The notes beneath the pieces are model-generated. The model was not told the origin of the DNA. It made no database searches and worked only from the letters and a program-made list of their open reading frames with translations. DNA of 64,000 nucleotides from Chaenocephalus aceratus (taxonomy: Eukaryota > Chordata > Actinopteri > Perciformes > Channichthyidae), in NCBI GenBank assembly GCA_023974075.1, contig JAMFTG010001378.1, forward strand, positions 93,031-157,030, read 5' to 3'. Below are positions 1 through 40,380 of this stretch, one piece after another (positions within the stretch are counted from its first letter, which is position 1; each line of letters begins with the position of its first letter). The position numbers and the translations under genes were made by a program.

Positions 1-115
1 TCGTGACGCCGCCGTGTGTAGGGGCAGTGAGTGTGAGGCACTGATATACGCCTGAAACCCAGCAGAATAGGGACACGTTCAGGGCGTTTCCTAATCGAAA
101 GAAACTATGCCTCAG
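1..115. other. Left-edge sequence with one diverged copy of the 57-bp minisatellite unit
   Basis: Bases 40-72 read CACTGATATACGCCTGAAAC then CCAGCAGAATAGGGAC, a diverged single copy of the unit that forms the arrays at 43.6-46.6 and 53.2-54.2 kb. The AGCAGAATAGGG end matches the TTAA-element terminus found at 54170-54184. No coding exon is seen here. Confidence 0.5.
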
Positions 116-602
116 ATTCCAATCAAAGAATCTTGTTTTTGTGGATTCTAGATAGTGACAGTGGAGTTTTATTAAAAAAAGAATATCAAGATATGAAGAG
201 AAACTCCCCGTCTTTGGCTGGAACTAATCGACATGCTATCTGCTTGCATTCGGGTGGATATCTATCCGTGGGAGGTTAACCCTAACGTCTGGTTGCTATG
301 TAGAAGCTTCTCGACGATGGGTCAATGCTCCGTCCTCCTCCGGTTGCTTTTACCCCTAATGGGTCGCATGTCTATCGATGCATGTTCCCCTCCTCCGCAT
401 CTCAGCAGCCTTTTCTAGCGAGGACGCTGCAGAAGCGCATGCTCCATCTGCAGATGATTAGAGCAGTTCAGCTGAGGACAGACTGCACGTTACACAGCCT
501 TTAAGTACAGGATGAGGCTCCTCTCTGCAGCGAGGGAACGCACTCACGCTGAACTGAATTAAAGCCCTCTTTGTTTCTGTGTGGGAGGTTTCGCTTTCTT
601 AA

Positions 603-742
603 AGAGGCCCTGTTGTGCTTTTCCCTTTCCTTCTATACGTGTGCAAAGGCTCAAATCCCGTTTGTGCATTAAAGCATGGAAGTGAGGCCGTAGACGCACT
701 AAATACTGATGCACGCATGAACATGAGCAGCAGAGGGTCCCT
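603..742. mobile_element. Small TTAA-flanked miniature element (piggyBac-like)
   Basis: TTAA stands at 599-602 and 743-746. The inner ends read AGAGGCCCTGTTGTGC and GCAGAGGGTCCCT, an imperfect inverted repeat of the AGGGGACCTAT type. It is 140 bp and noncoding. TTAA target duplications are typical of piggyBac-class elements. Confidence 0.5.
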
Positions 743-763
743 TTAATTGCGTTTCTTACTTAA

Positions 764-1611
764 AGGGGACCTATCGTGCTATATTTAAAACAGATATTAT
801 TATTTGTTCAAAATACCAAACAGATCCTGCATTTTAGCCATGCCTCATGTCGCTCTATTTGCTCTATTCCAGCCCTGTTTTTGCAAGGGCTGATTCTGCT
901 TTTGTGGCAGGTTACAGCGCCACCTACAGGCCTGGCATATGTACTACAGCGTCTCCAGCGCTTTCGAGCGGTCTCTCATTCCCCTAATGCCCCTTTCACC
1001 CCATCGCGTTTTCAGCTCTGGCTCGGAGCCTGAAAAGTACCGTTTTTTCCTGTTCACACCGCAGAAGCTCAGGAATCCGGTTCACTTCCAGCTCCAAAAA
1101 ATTGTCGGTCTAGAGGCAAGAGCTTCGGAGCCAAGAGGCGGCGTCGCTTACGTCTCTCTTACGTCGAGGCGGGTTGAAGTAGATGCTGAAGACCACAAAG
1201 AAGTCTTGCATTTCGCGTGTGATGTTTGTAAAGTTCCAAGTAAAGTCGTCCGATGCCTTCCATTTCGTTTCGTAAGAGGATAACCAAAGCGAACCGCGCT
1301 TCAATACAATCGGCCATGTTGTCGTTGTCGATGTGAGGGATTTCCGCGCGGTTTGGATTTTATGAAGCAGGCACGTAAACGGTGACGTCATGACGCAGCA
1401 GAACCCACCTCTTCAACTCTGTATATCCGTAAGCCCCTCCCCCTCTTAACCAACTTCCTCCCGACTGCTTTTCTGTTGTTTTATTGCCTGTCCTTGTTTG
1501 TCTACCCTTCCCCAAATGTAAATCGTCTTTGGGTTCGAGAAAAGCGCTATAAAAATACAATTTATTATTATTATTATTAAAAGACGAACAAAAGTGCACG
1601 ATAGGTCCCCT
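764..1611. mobile_element. TTAA-flanked miniature element, 848 bp (piggyBac-like)
   Basis: The termini are AGGGGACCTATCGTGC at 764 and its inverse GCACGATAGGTCCCCT ending at 1611, flanked by TTAA on both sides. There is no transposase reading frame. An L2-type tail (AAAGCGCTATAAAAATACAA then TTATTATTA) sits inside at about 1510-1580, so a retroposon tail is nested or captured. A related copy is at 29822-30758. Confidence 0.75.
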
Positions 1612-1757
1612 TTAAGAGAAACAATTATGTGTGATTATGCTTCAGATATCTATTAAAGAATCCTGTTTTTGTGGATTATAGATATTGAGAGTGGAGTTTT
1701 ATTAAGAAAGGAATATCAAAAGCTTAAGATATGAAGAGAAACTCTCCCGTCTTTGTT

Positions 1758-2405
1758 TTATATCAAATATAGAATCTCTGGCAATAATTCATGTCCATTT
1801 TATCTGCTGGCATTTCGGGTTTTCTGTGCTTGTTGTTTTTCTCTTAACATTTGGGTTGATATGTTCTGGATGAAGCTTTCAACATGTCAGTTGTCATGTT
1901 CAAAAACTGAGAATAAAAACTAAATATTCCTTAATTAAACCTGAAATGTGACGCAAAGAGAACTAGCTTTCGACTTTCTCACAGTCGGGTCTTCTCGACT
2001 CCAATCCGATATATTTAATTAACCAAATGTCGTTGTAGACCGAAGGTAAGACGGAGCATCGACCATGAAACAGGAAGTGAGAGCGAGGGCGGGAAAAGCA
2101 GAAACTGCAGTCGTCTCGGCGCAGAAACGTCAACAGAAACAAGTGGGGAAATCTAGCCTGAAAAACAGCTGATAAAGCAACTTTTAGAGGATGCAATACC
2201 GAGTATTGAGAAGCTGCAAACACGAGTACTTGGAAAGTAGAAATTATATATTTTTCGCTGAGTCATTAAGGTCATTTTCAAGGTCATTATACGATTTCAA
2301 CTAGAAAGTTTTCACCCTCTGTCTGAAACCAGAGCTGCTCTGATTGGTCAACCAGCTTAGAGATGTCCGCCTCTTAGCCTATCACGTACAATGTGTTAGC
2401 CAATA
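1758..2405. other. No gene seen
   Basis: AT-rich sequence with only short random reading frames. An ATTGG and a CCAAT pentamer occur at 2341-2405 but without other promoter signals. Confidence 0.5.
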
Positions 2406-2409
2406 AGAG

Positions 2410-2702
<293 letters not shown>

Positions 2703-2827
2703 CGCCTCTGTATCTCCATGGCAGCAGAGAGGACATGCAGCAGCATATGGCTCATCATTTTCTCTCTACTCTCCTGGGGGGGAGGATCTACTCCTTTGTT
2801 CAGCAGCTCTTATTATCCACCCAATCA

Positions 2828-2891
2828 CCTCCTCCTCCTCCTCTTCTTCTTCCTCCTCCTCCTCCTCCTCTTCCTCCTCCTCCTCCTCCTC
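2828..2891. repeat. (CCT/CTT)n pyrimidine tract
   Basis: Trinucleotide-like CTC/CTT repeats on the plus strand, so polypurine in the ncoa2 direction. Confidence 0.85.
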
Positions 2892-2892
2892 T

Positions 2893-3456
2893 ATTTGTGT
2901 ACCCGAGTGACCGAGCACAGACTGTACACACATGCAGACGCAGAGAGCATGTCTGGAAATGTTTCTATAGAAATGTGGAGGAGAGAAATTCGTATTTATA
3001 TCTGTTTTCGGGTCGTGTGTCGACGTCGGAGCTGAACCCCCCCCCGTCCTCCTCTCGTTCAGCGCCAGTTCTGACCCGAGCCCGGTGCCAAACGCAGCCA
3101 GGATCAAATGTCTGGATCTCCACGGGGAAACCGTCCAAATGTCACAGCTGTTTGAAGCCGGCGGATCGCCTGCTGCCAGGGAACGCACCAGATGTGTTTA
3201 TACACGGAATTAAGAAACACACAGCGGTCCTGCCACCGACGCTTGAGCTTCATATCAAGTGTGTCACACATCGTCATGGAGACCTGGCGTAAGACGGCCA
3301 TTTATGTTATACATATTAAACACTATGAGGGCCAGATGACATTTTGAGGATAAGTTACAACGGTCAGTATTATAGCGAGGTATAGGAACTAGTACATCAA
3401 TTGCACGGCCCCAATACTGGTGTTTGACAATACACACAAGTACATGGGCTAGTGTG

Positions 3457-3513
<57 letters not shown>

Positions 3514-4420
3514 CCTCTGCAGCACCAACATCTGCTGCCTAACCCAGATCATCGGAGAGGAAGTGGAGCAGCACGGGAGGAAAGTTTAGCCACGGAGAGA
3601 AGGAGGTTACTGAATGGGTTTTGAGGGCAGCGTTTCAGAGCGGACGGACGAAGAAGAAGTAAACAAAAAGGAGACGCTCTCTCATATGCACCGAGACCCT
3701 GAGGATATCTAGACCGTACCACATGAAACAGACCGTACTAGGCTAGTACATTGGAGAAGATGATGATATTCCTACACCTGTCTGTATTATTGACAAAGAA
3801 TCTGAAGAAATGTCCCGTTTTTGACCGCGCGCTGATACAGCTCTCTGACGGAGTTATTTTAGATATTTAAAATAAATATTTGGGACGAAACATGTGTATA
3901 TTAAAATAAGGCTTTTACAAAATGAACCTGCCACTTTAAATACTAGTTTGAGGTGCATAACGTCTATGCATATAAAATAAGCTATGGAAATGCACTGAAT
4001 GCCAATCGAATGATGGCTTGATGGGATAGGACACTGGCTTGATACACATTTAAACTTTTCTGAGGATTTTTTGCACCGAGTTCAATTTTATTCGTGGCTT
4101 TTTTTACTGCCTATAAAATAAACAATGTTTTGGAAATAGAAATACACTGAATACAAATCAAATGATGGCTTGAAGTGATCTTAATATGGCATCTATAGAA
4201 ACATACATATTCTTTCTCTCCGAGGCATTTTCTCCGCCTTTGCAACCCTTGACTTTCGACAGTGGCCGGTTGTAGAAATGGCCTCATCAGCACCCTGAAG
4301 ATATCTCGATTATACCCAGGAACTGATGTTGCACCTAGATCAGAGGTCTTTGCAGCCTGTGGTGAAGAAGCCACTAAGGGAAAGTGAGGATGTTTTTGTT
4401 TGTTGTTGTTTTGCTCTCAC
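2893..4420. other. Intronic or 3' flanking DNA of ncoa2 with no exon found
   Basis: The expected next SRC exon (ELDNLEEILDDLQ-type peptide) is not present here on the minus strand, so intron sequence continues to the left edge. A (GT)n tract lies at 3452-3511. Two diverged copies of a roughly 65-bp segment (ATAAAATAA ... GAATGATGGCTTGA) occur at 3967-4029 and 4110-4177 as a direct repeat. Confidence 0.6.
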
Positions 4421-32728
<28,308 letters not shown>

Positions 32729-32956
32729 CCTCAATGCATATCAGCGTCTAGAGAGGAAACACACAGACGGGACATGCATGAAAACACAAAACACACAGAC
32801 GGGAACATGCATATAAACACGTGAGACTTCAAGACAAGCTGCATGTGTTCGTGCATCGACTGTAAACTCAGAATACATGCGTTTCAGCCTCGTGTTGCAG
32901 AATAACAAAAGTGACTTGTATACTGAAGGTGTGTGAGCATGCCAACATCTGCATAC

Positions 32957-33150
<194 letters not shown>

Positions 33151-33606
33151 CTGAAACGAGAACACGGCGCTTTGCCCACAGCTCGAAGAGAAGAGACCGC
33201 TTCCTTACAGCTCGCCCGCAGAGAGGCTTTACCATCACGACGTGTGTGTACCGAGGACGCTCCACCTGGGGAGGGTCGCTCGCAGAGGAACCGGCACGTT
33301 GCAATCTCATTTCTGCGGAGCGCGAGATCTCAGAGAGGAGGACATGCAGAGCGACGCGCCGCTGCGAGATGTAATGCGTCGGGTTACGATACGAACGCAC
33401 GTCGTGTTCTCAATCTGGATTTACGTAGAGCTCTTTGGAGCAACTTGGTTTTGGGAGGCCTGCAGAGCACACGAGGGCTTCTTTCTCCACCCTTTCATTT
33501 CCACTAGTGGGTCGAATGGATTCAGAGTTACTTTCTCATCTAGTCTTCATCATTGAAACGGTGATATCCAATGAAGGCAATAATCTAAACACAAATAGGG
33601 TAAGCC

Positions 33607-33800
33607 TTACGGTACGTCCACACAGCAGCTTCAGAAGAATCTTCCAATTTCCTCATATTCCAAACGAGAAGTTACGGGAGCAAACCACCCGGTTCTTTAC
33701 GACCAGAACTATTACCGGGATCCAAACCGGAGGAACCAGCATGGAGGGAGGTGGCAGAGGCAGTGGGGGAACTGGGAGGGTTTCGCTGTTTGGGGAGTTT

Positions 33801-33896
<96 letters not shown>

Positions 33897-33973
33897 CTCG
33901 CATAAAATCCCCAAGCTGTCAGACACGCCCAGCTCCAAGATTTTTGAAAAGCTGCTGTGTGGACGTACCGTAA
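33607..33973. mobile_element. Miniature TIR element with an internal (AT)n tract
   Basis: TTACGGTACGTCCACACAGC at 33607 and its inverse ending at 33973 form a terminal inverted repeat of about 25 bp. The interior holds AACCAGCATGGAGGGAGGTG and (AT)n at 33802-33893. It is related to 49467-50084 in reverse. The target duplication is unclear. Confidence 0.8.
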
Positions 33974-35287
33974 GACAAAAGGGAACTTTAATTGACGCTA
34001 AAAGTTGCACAAATTATTACTTTTTACTCAATTAGAGAAACTATTCTCTCAAATATATTAAAAAAATTAAATGCACATAAAAAACATGGAAAGTGTTGTT
34101 TTTGTGGCATTGTTTAACTCTGTGTGCCGGACAGCAGAAATATCCATCTAGTTTTGGAGGAAAATCAGATTTGTGCATCTAGAAAGATAAAAACTGTCCA
34201 TTTACTTTCCTCTGCTGCTGCGACCCGGCGAGTCGGGCTGAACTCCACTTAATGAAAGACAAATCAATTATTGATCAAAGCAATGCCTTATTAATTACCG
34301 CCATCATCTGCACAGCAATCTGATGGCAGCTAATGGACTTCGACATGGAGCGATGTATCTGCTGCATACGAGATGTGGACACCAAACAAATGGTGATATT
34401 TAAATAAATAAAGCATGGAAACGACTTCCTCTTTCTGCGGCCGTTAGCTGAGAGGGAACGCAGAGAAAGAGCTGTCCCCCGCACGATGCACAAGGTTGCA
34501 GACATGCTGTGTTGTGAGCTCAGACAGACACCATGGAAACGGCTGTGAAGACTCAGCCTTACGTAAGGAGGAAACGGTGTGTGGCAGCGTAGCTTAGCCG
34601 CAGCATGCTAAGCTACGAGGAGCTGGTGACCAGGCAGACCTGAGCTCCTTCCTAGTCCACGGTGACCTACTTTCAGCTCCTATGAGGACCGAGAGAGAAT
34701 CTACTTATTTATATAAAAAAAAAAATATATAAAAACCTTTTCCTCTGACAGTGAAGGTATGAAGTATAGAACATACTACATATCTTAAGCACTACTGTTA
34801 AGAGGAGGATCTCTTATATCCATTCCCATTTTATCCCCTTGTGCAGAAAACTAAAAATGCAGAACAATCACAATTCATGAAGTTTTGTTTATCTGATCGG
34901 AAAACTGCAACTATTCTGTCTCGCAGTAAGGGCATCGAGAAGCAGAAAATACTCAAGTAAAGTACCTAAACAATAGTACGTATCTTGACCACTACTGCTA
35001 ATAAAATGATGCATGACATATCTCTTACATCCATTCACATTTTATCCCCCCACCAGAATACGCAGCAGGTCAATACGGCATTAAGAATACATCTTTAAAT
35101 TTGAATGTACGAATAAGACTGCTAAACACCTGAACTCTGTAAAGCGCCTCGATAAACATTCATCTGTTTGTCATCTACTTATTTCTATAAATAGTTATCA
35201 CCGCAATAAACCGTATTTAATGTCGTCTTAAAGTACATTACTTAATTTACTATTCTGTTCTTGTGCATATCATATTCTACTTGAGCA
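33974..35287. other. Upstream region, no gene seen; candidate conserved island at 34200-34500
   Basis: 34200-34500 is a low-repeat stretch with ATTAATTA, CATCATCTG and TTTAAATAAATAAAG motifs typical in texture of vertebrate noncoding enhancers. The rest is AT-rich, with an L2-like tail fragment near 35130-35160. Confidence 0.35.
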
Positions 35288-35543
35288 ATAGCTCACGACA
35301 GGCCGTGGTTCGGCCCGACGCGAAGCCGTTACCAAGCGTGGCAATATGAAAGAAAAGTACACTCTAATTTAAATAGTTTTTATTAGTAAATAATGATGTT
35401 CAAAATAAAATAGTCCCTCCGTTGCCTTCTGCACGAAACAATGCGAGGTGGTTGCTAGGCAACAACACTAACAGCTAGCGAACACGTTAGACAGAGAGCG
35501 TTGATCCATTATTTGGATATTTATTTACATTCATTTGTTTAAG

Positions 35544-36300
35544 ATAAGATAAGATGAACCTTTATTAATCCCCGAGGGGAAATTCAGTTGTACAAAGCAG
35601 CAACAGTACAGCAAAGATTCACACAGATCAATAAAATCTAAAATCCAAAATAAATAACATAAAATCAAGGAAATAATGACAATAATAATAAAAGACTATA
35701 AAAATAGGAGATAAATAAAAATAAGAGTAAAATAACTGTCAGCATATATTACATATTTCGTCATCATCTAAGTTATAAAGTGCATAATAAGTTAAAGTGA
35801 CAAGTTAGCATGGGTTGTGGAAACAGTGTATATTTACGACCAGTGATTTAATTTGATTTCATCATTAACCCCTTGTTGTGCCGCCTGATGGCTCCAGGCA
35901 CAGAGGACTGTCCGAGGCGCTTGGTGCGCTGTGGTGGAGGGATGAGTCTGTGGCTGAACGTACTCCTCATCTTGTTGCCGTTTATTGAGCAGCCTCTGAA
36001 AACCTGTCCAGCATCAGCAGCATGCTCACGAGGTCACTTGCTGAGGTTGTTCTGGCTGTCGCTCGGCGTGGCGAGAATATTGCTCCACTTTCTCCGGTCC
36101 CCGAGACTCGGCTTCCAGCAGCTCTGGAGAGAGCTTTCACCTGTGGCCACTAACGCTCATCATGTCTCTGCTTTGGTTCAAGACCCCGTCAGAAAGCTTT
36201 TGATGGTGTCCTTCTCCAGCTGGTCTGCCTGCTCTTCTCGTCGCTCTGCATGTCGTCCTTTAGGGGCTCTCTGGAGATAGGCACTCGTCAGTCCTCTCCT
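35544..36300 (-). mobile_element. Rex1-like LINE 3' fragment
   Basis: In minus-strand sense the 3' end is GAATTTCCCCTCGGGGATTA then ATAAAGGTTC and (ATCTT)n. The upstream frame has NKMRSTFSHRLIPPPQRTKR and LGQSSVPGAIRRHNKG, the typical C-terminal segment of a fish non-LTR element as I recall it. It is truncated. Confidence 0.65.
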
Positions 36301-36439
36301 CCACAGTGAGGCCCCCGGAGGTCCAAGTGAACCTCACATGTTTCCATCTGAAGCTTTGTAAGTTAGTTAGTTTCGTAACGGGCGTAATGTAACGGTTGTT
36401 ACACCGTCTCATCAAGCCTCAAAATAGAAGTCTTTAACT

Positions 36440-36785
36440 CACTAATAACCCGGCTATGATCACCTGGAGAAAGCCCGCCGCGTGGAGGCTTAGCCGTAAT
36501 ACCCTGAAACCGACCCCCTCGTCTCTTCCTGACCTATCCTGCAAACCCCCTTTCCCCAGGACTAGCGTTCTCATCTCCCGGCGGCCCAAACCAAACCCAG
36601 CCTTCCTCTCGGAGATAAATGAACTCCTCTCTTCAGTCTGAACCACGTCTGCAAATACTGTCCCACTGGGGGATTTGAACATCCGTGTCGACACCCCCCT
36701 CCCGCCACCCTGCAGCGGACTTCTTGCAACTACTGGATGCTCTCAACCTCAAACAGCTTGTTGATGTCCCCACGCACAGCAGGGG
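36440..36785 (+). mobile_element. LINE endonuclease-domain fragment
   Basis: Plus-strand pieces in shifting frames resemble the L2-type endonuclease: a GDFNI-like TGGGGGATTTGAACATCCGT, then VDTP and DFLQLLDALNLKQLVDVPTH. Frameshifts and loss of both flanks mark it as dead. Confidence 0.7.
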
Positions 36786-36957
36786 GGCCAAGTTAACGTG
36801 AAATGTTTCCATCTTATGCTTTGTAAGTTAGTTAGTTAGTAACGGACAAAATGTAAATATATTTATAAACGCGCCAAGTCAAGCTTCGCGCGTAACCACG
36901 CCCCTGAGCTGTGATATATTGAGCATGCACCACGGCCTGTCGTGAGCTATGGCTTAA

Positions 36958-37278
36958 AGGTGGGGTTTTTGGAGGAACCGGCTCGAGTGGCTAGAATTAG
37001 AAAATACACAGCCGTAACAAAATCGGCCACTTCCTCACAGAGCCCCTCCTCCAACACACACATGACCAACGAGGGCACGAGATCAGTGTGTGCCCCGATG
37101 GAAGGCTGACAGGCAGGTAGGCCATCCAGTTACTTCAGCCGGCTCAGATGATTGGTCGAGCTTGTCACAGCGCCACGGCTTCAAAGCACTTCAGATATTC
37201 ATTGCTGTCGGGATGTTAAAAGCATTCCATGGAATAGAACAACAAGTGTACTTCGAGCCGGGTTCTCAAACCCCACCT
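36958..37278. mobile_element. TTAA-flanked miniature element, 321 bp
   Basis: AGGTGGGGTTTTTGGAGG at the left and CTCAAACCCCACCT at the right are inverse ends, with TTAA at 36954-36957 and 37279-37282. It is noncoding. Confidence 0.85.
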
Positions 37279-37599
37279 TTAAGTCTACAGACTTCTTGCA
37301 CTACTTTGTATTTTATTATTTACGTTGCATCGGTGGAGGAGCTCAGTCAGAAGAATGTCTGCACTGAAGCTTTTGTGCAAATGAAGTCGGGTAGGAGACT
37401 GAAGGGTGCAATACATCCTCCTGTTGACGTGAGAGCTGTTAGCAACATGTCATGTCAACCAGTATGAAAGCTGTTGCCGTTAGCATTAGCATTAGCCCAG
37501 TGTCCTTGCTTGCTGCTCTCGGAGCGTCTCCGTCCGGCGGCCCGAAGCAGAGGTTATGTGCTTTTATTAATGACAACAGAAACAGGCCATTAAAGCTCT

Positions 37600-37800
37600 C
37601 GTAGCTAAGTGGCTCCCTGCGCTGTGATTGGTCGAGCCCGGGCTCTCCGGCACAAGTTACCATGGGGACTCCGGAGCTGATTGGATGCGTGTGTCCCGCT
37701 GGGAGCGATGTGATTGGTTGCTTTCGTCTCCTTGACACGGCAGTAACGGTGGGTCAGCGTGCGGAGAGACGAGAAGAGAAGAGGGAGAGACGCGGAGACA
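37600..37800 (-). promoter_or_regulatory. Candidate promoter/enhancer with three CCAAT boxes
   Basis: ATTGG (CCAAT on the minus strand) occurs at 37627-37631, 37680-37684 and 37713-37717, each in a GATTGG context, within a fairly GC- and CpG-rich 200 bp. Clustered CCAAT boxes are typical of TATA-less NF-Y promoters. It lies 5 kb upstream of the first ncoa2 coding exon and could mark a 5' exon or alternative promoter. There is no transcript evidence. Confidence 0.3.
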
Positions 37801-37813
37801 CGGGCACGCCTCA

Positions 37814-38057
37814 ATGACAGACACACAGACGAGGGGGGGGGGGGGGTGGGTCTGTGTGTGTGTGTCTGTCTGTGTGTGTGTGTCTGTGTGTGAGTCTGTG
37901 TGTGGGTCTGTGTGTGTGTGTCTATATCTGTGTGTGTGTGTGTGTGTGTGTCTGTATGTGTGTGTGTCTGTGTGTGTGTGTCTGTATCTGTGTGTGTGTG
38001 TGTGTGTGTGTGTGTCTGTATCTGTGTGTGTCTGTGTGTGTGTGAGTCTGTGTGTGG

Positions 38058-38100
<43 letters not shown>

Positions 38101-38162
38101 TATATCTGTATGTGTGTGTGTCTGTATCTGTGTGTGTGTGTGTGTGTGTCTGTATCTGTATC

Positions 38163-38209
<47 letters not shown>

Positions 38210-38234
38210 CTGTATCTGTGTGTCTGTGTCTGTA

Positions 38235-38280
<46 letters not shown>

Positions 38281-38662
38281 TGTATCTGTGTGTCTGTATC
38301 TGTGTGTGTGTGTGTCTGTATCTGTGTGTGTGTCTGTATCTGTGTGTGTGTATCTGCGTGCGTGTGTGTGTGTATGTGCGTGTGTGTGTATCTGCGTGTG
38401 TGTGTATCTGTGTGTGTGTGTGTGTGTGTGTGTATCTGTGCGTGTGCGTGTGTGTGTGTGTGTGTGTCTGTATCTCTGTGTGTGTGTGTGTGTGTGTGCG
38501 TGTGTGTGTGTGTGTGTGTCTATCTGTATCTGTGTATCTATGTGTCTGTATGTGTGTGTGTCTGTATCTGTATCTGTGTGTGCGCGTGTCTGTATCTGTG
38601 TGTCTGTCTGTATCTGTGTGTGTCTGTATCTGTGTGTGTGTGTGTGTCTGTATCTGTGTGTA

Positions 38663-38736
<74 letters not shown>
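37814..38736. repeat. Complex TGTGTCTGTATCTG microsatellite, 0.92 kb
   Basis: (GT)n interspersed with CTGTATCTG and CTGTGTGAG. A poly-G run of about 13 lies at its left end (37834-37846). Confidence 0.95.
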
Positions 38737-38737
<1 letters not shown>

Positions 38738-39620
38738 AGTAGTTCTGGATCTTTAAAACAGTGTCAGCACACACTGTACGCAGCTAATGATCAGCAACAG
38801 TCAGATTAAATGGCATGACGGCAGAATGAAAAGATACTTGACGACGGAGACGATTCAATGAAATCAAATCATTTTTATCTGTCGTCTGCAGTCACCGTAA
38901 GGAATGCATCGCTCTGTTAACATGCTACCGCTAACCTAAAGGATCGAGTCCTTCCACGGGTCCTCGTTCAGTCATGCTGCTGCACTCGTTGAACTAATCA
39001 GAATGATCTGCAGAGCGTATTATCAACAGGCCGAAGTGAAATGAGGACGACGGAGAGCGAAGGGGAAACAGAAGGCTTGCAAGCAGTTTCTTAGCTGGTT
39101 TTGGTTGTCATAACAACAAAGACTGTGGAGATGTCTGATGGCTTTTACGATGTCCTGCTGCAGCAACCCAAAAGTCCGAAAATCAGGATGTAGATATTTG
39201 AAGTCTGTGGTCGAGTTTGTCCATTTTTCTTTCTGTTTCAGGCTCGAGCGGCTCGCAGTATTTGATCATTCCGTTTATTTTGCCTTTTAAGCTTTTTAAG
39301 ATGCATATGTTTTGTACAGGATGTTAAGCTTGAAGCCTATGTCTGTAGTTTTTTTTAATACAATTACTCAATGTCTCAAGTAAAGAATTATGTCCTTTTA
39401 AGGGGAAACCAGAAGGCAACACAATTGAGCTTTTCAAAGTTTGACTTATGCAACAAATAAAGGAAAGAAATATTAAAAACACAGATGTTGAGTCTTAGCA
39501 TGTCGCCTGAGAGAGAAGTGCAGCTTTCTCTTAACGCCGTATTGCAAACTGAAATAAAGTGAATTTTTCATCAAAATATACGGATACTTCGGTCGTTCTT
39601 CGCAGCGCCTTCTGCATATG
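38737..39620. other. Upstream region, no gene seen
   Basis: Mostly unique AT-rich sequence without recognised elements. Confidence 0.45.
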
Positions 39621-39622
39621 TC

Positions 39623-40045
39623 GGGACGGGTGGCGCAGTGGTCTGTGCATCCGATCATCAGATCAAGGGAGTGCTAGGGAACTCCGGTTCGAAACCCGCT
39701 CCCGTCCCCACAGGTGTGTCCTTGGAAGACACTTCACCTGAACTTGCTCCTGTGGGTATTGTCCACAGTACATGTATGATACTAATGTGTACTTGTAAAA
39801 GCGCCTCGATGACCTCGAGGCGTGAAGATGGACGGTGTGGCGCAGTGCGCTGTGCAATGATCATCAAGGGGTGAAACCCGCGTCCGTAAAGCCGTCGTGT
39901 CCTTGGGCAAGACACTTCACTTGGACTTGCTCCGTGGGTATTGTCCACAGTGACCATTGAATGTATAATGTGTGTATTTGTGAAGCGCTTTGAGCATCTG
40001 GAAATAATATATATAATAAATATAAGGAATTATTATTATTACTGC
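39623..40045 (+). mobile_element. tRNA-derived SINE, two tandem copies
   Basis: Copy 1 starts GGGACGGGTGGCGCAGTGGT, with an A-box-like TGGCGCAGTGGT (39631-39642) and a B box GGTTCGAAACC (39686-39696). Copy 2 starts near 39831 with GGTGTGGCGCAGTG and GGGTGAAACCC. Both carry the body GTCCTTGG(GC)AAGACACTTC, and copy 2 ends in an L2-type tail (GAAGCGCTTTGAGCATCTGG) and TTATTATT. A third tail alone is at 40305-40380. These are retroposons, not functional tRNA genes. Confidence 0.88.
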
Positions 40046-40380
40046 TTTTGAGAATCCTGAGGTTGTAACATTTAAAAGATCAGATAATTATTTTTCTCTT
40101 ACAAATTAAAAAGTAATTTCATAAGCAATTAAAGTCTCCTTTTTAAATGTATATTACCTGGACTAATAGGATGTGTAGCTAATGTCAGCAAACTTTACAA
40201 ATGTTTCTGTGTGACATTTAAGTTTGCTGTCTTTATGACTTCTGTACATTTTGCCATTTAGTACGTATTACGATATACAGGGGGCTTCATTCAGCAAAAG
40301 TGTAATGTGTATCTGTAAAGTGCTTTGAGCATCTGGAGAAGCGCTATAATAAATATAAGGAATTATTATTATTATTATAG

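Larger units (their letters stand above)
116..1757 (+). repeat. Direct repeat pair (116-225 and 1636-1757) bracketing TTAA elements
   Basis: About 110 bp at 116-225 (CAGATTCCAATCAAAGAATC ... GATATGAAGAGAAACTC) recurs at 1636-1757 with roughly 85-90% identity by eye, in the same orientation. The 1.4 kb between them holds two TTAA-flanked miniature elements. It is either a segmental duplication or the ends of a larger element. Confidence 0.6.
35288..36950. mobile_element. 1.66-kb element with a perfect 21-bp terminal inverted repeat
   Basis: Left end ATAGCTCACGACAGGCCGTG(G) at 35288-35308 and its exact inverse at 36930-36950. The interior holds two retroelement pieces: a minus-strand LINE 3' end (about 35544-36300) and a plus-strand endonuclease piece (36440-36785). 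Two copies of a block containing GCTTTGTAAGTTAGTTAG (36350-36375 and 36817-36842) flank the latter. Confidence 0.7.

Noticed and set aside
35873..36280. 135-codon plus-strand gene
   Set aside because: It is the antisense of a LINE 3' fragment whose minus-strand peptide is recognisable.
39623..39710. Functional tRNA gene
   Set aside because: A and B boxes are present, but the cloverleaf is imperfect and the segment continues into a SINE body with an L2-type tail, repeated in tandem.
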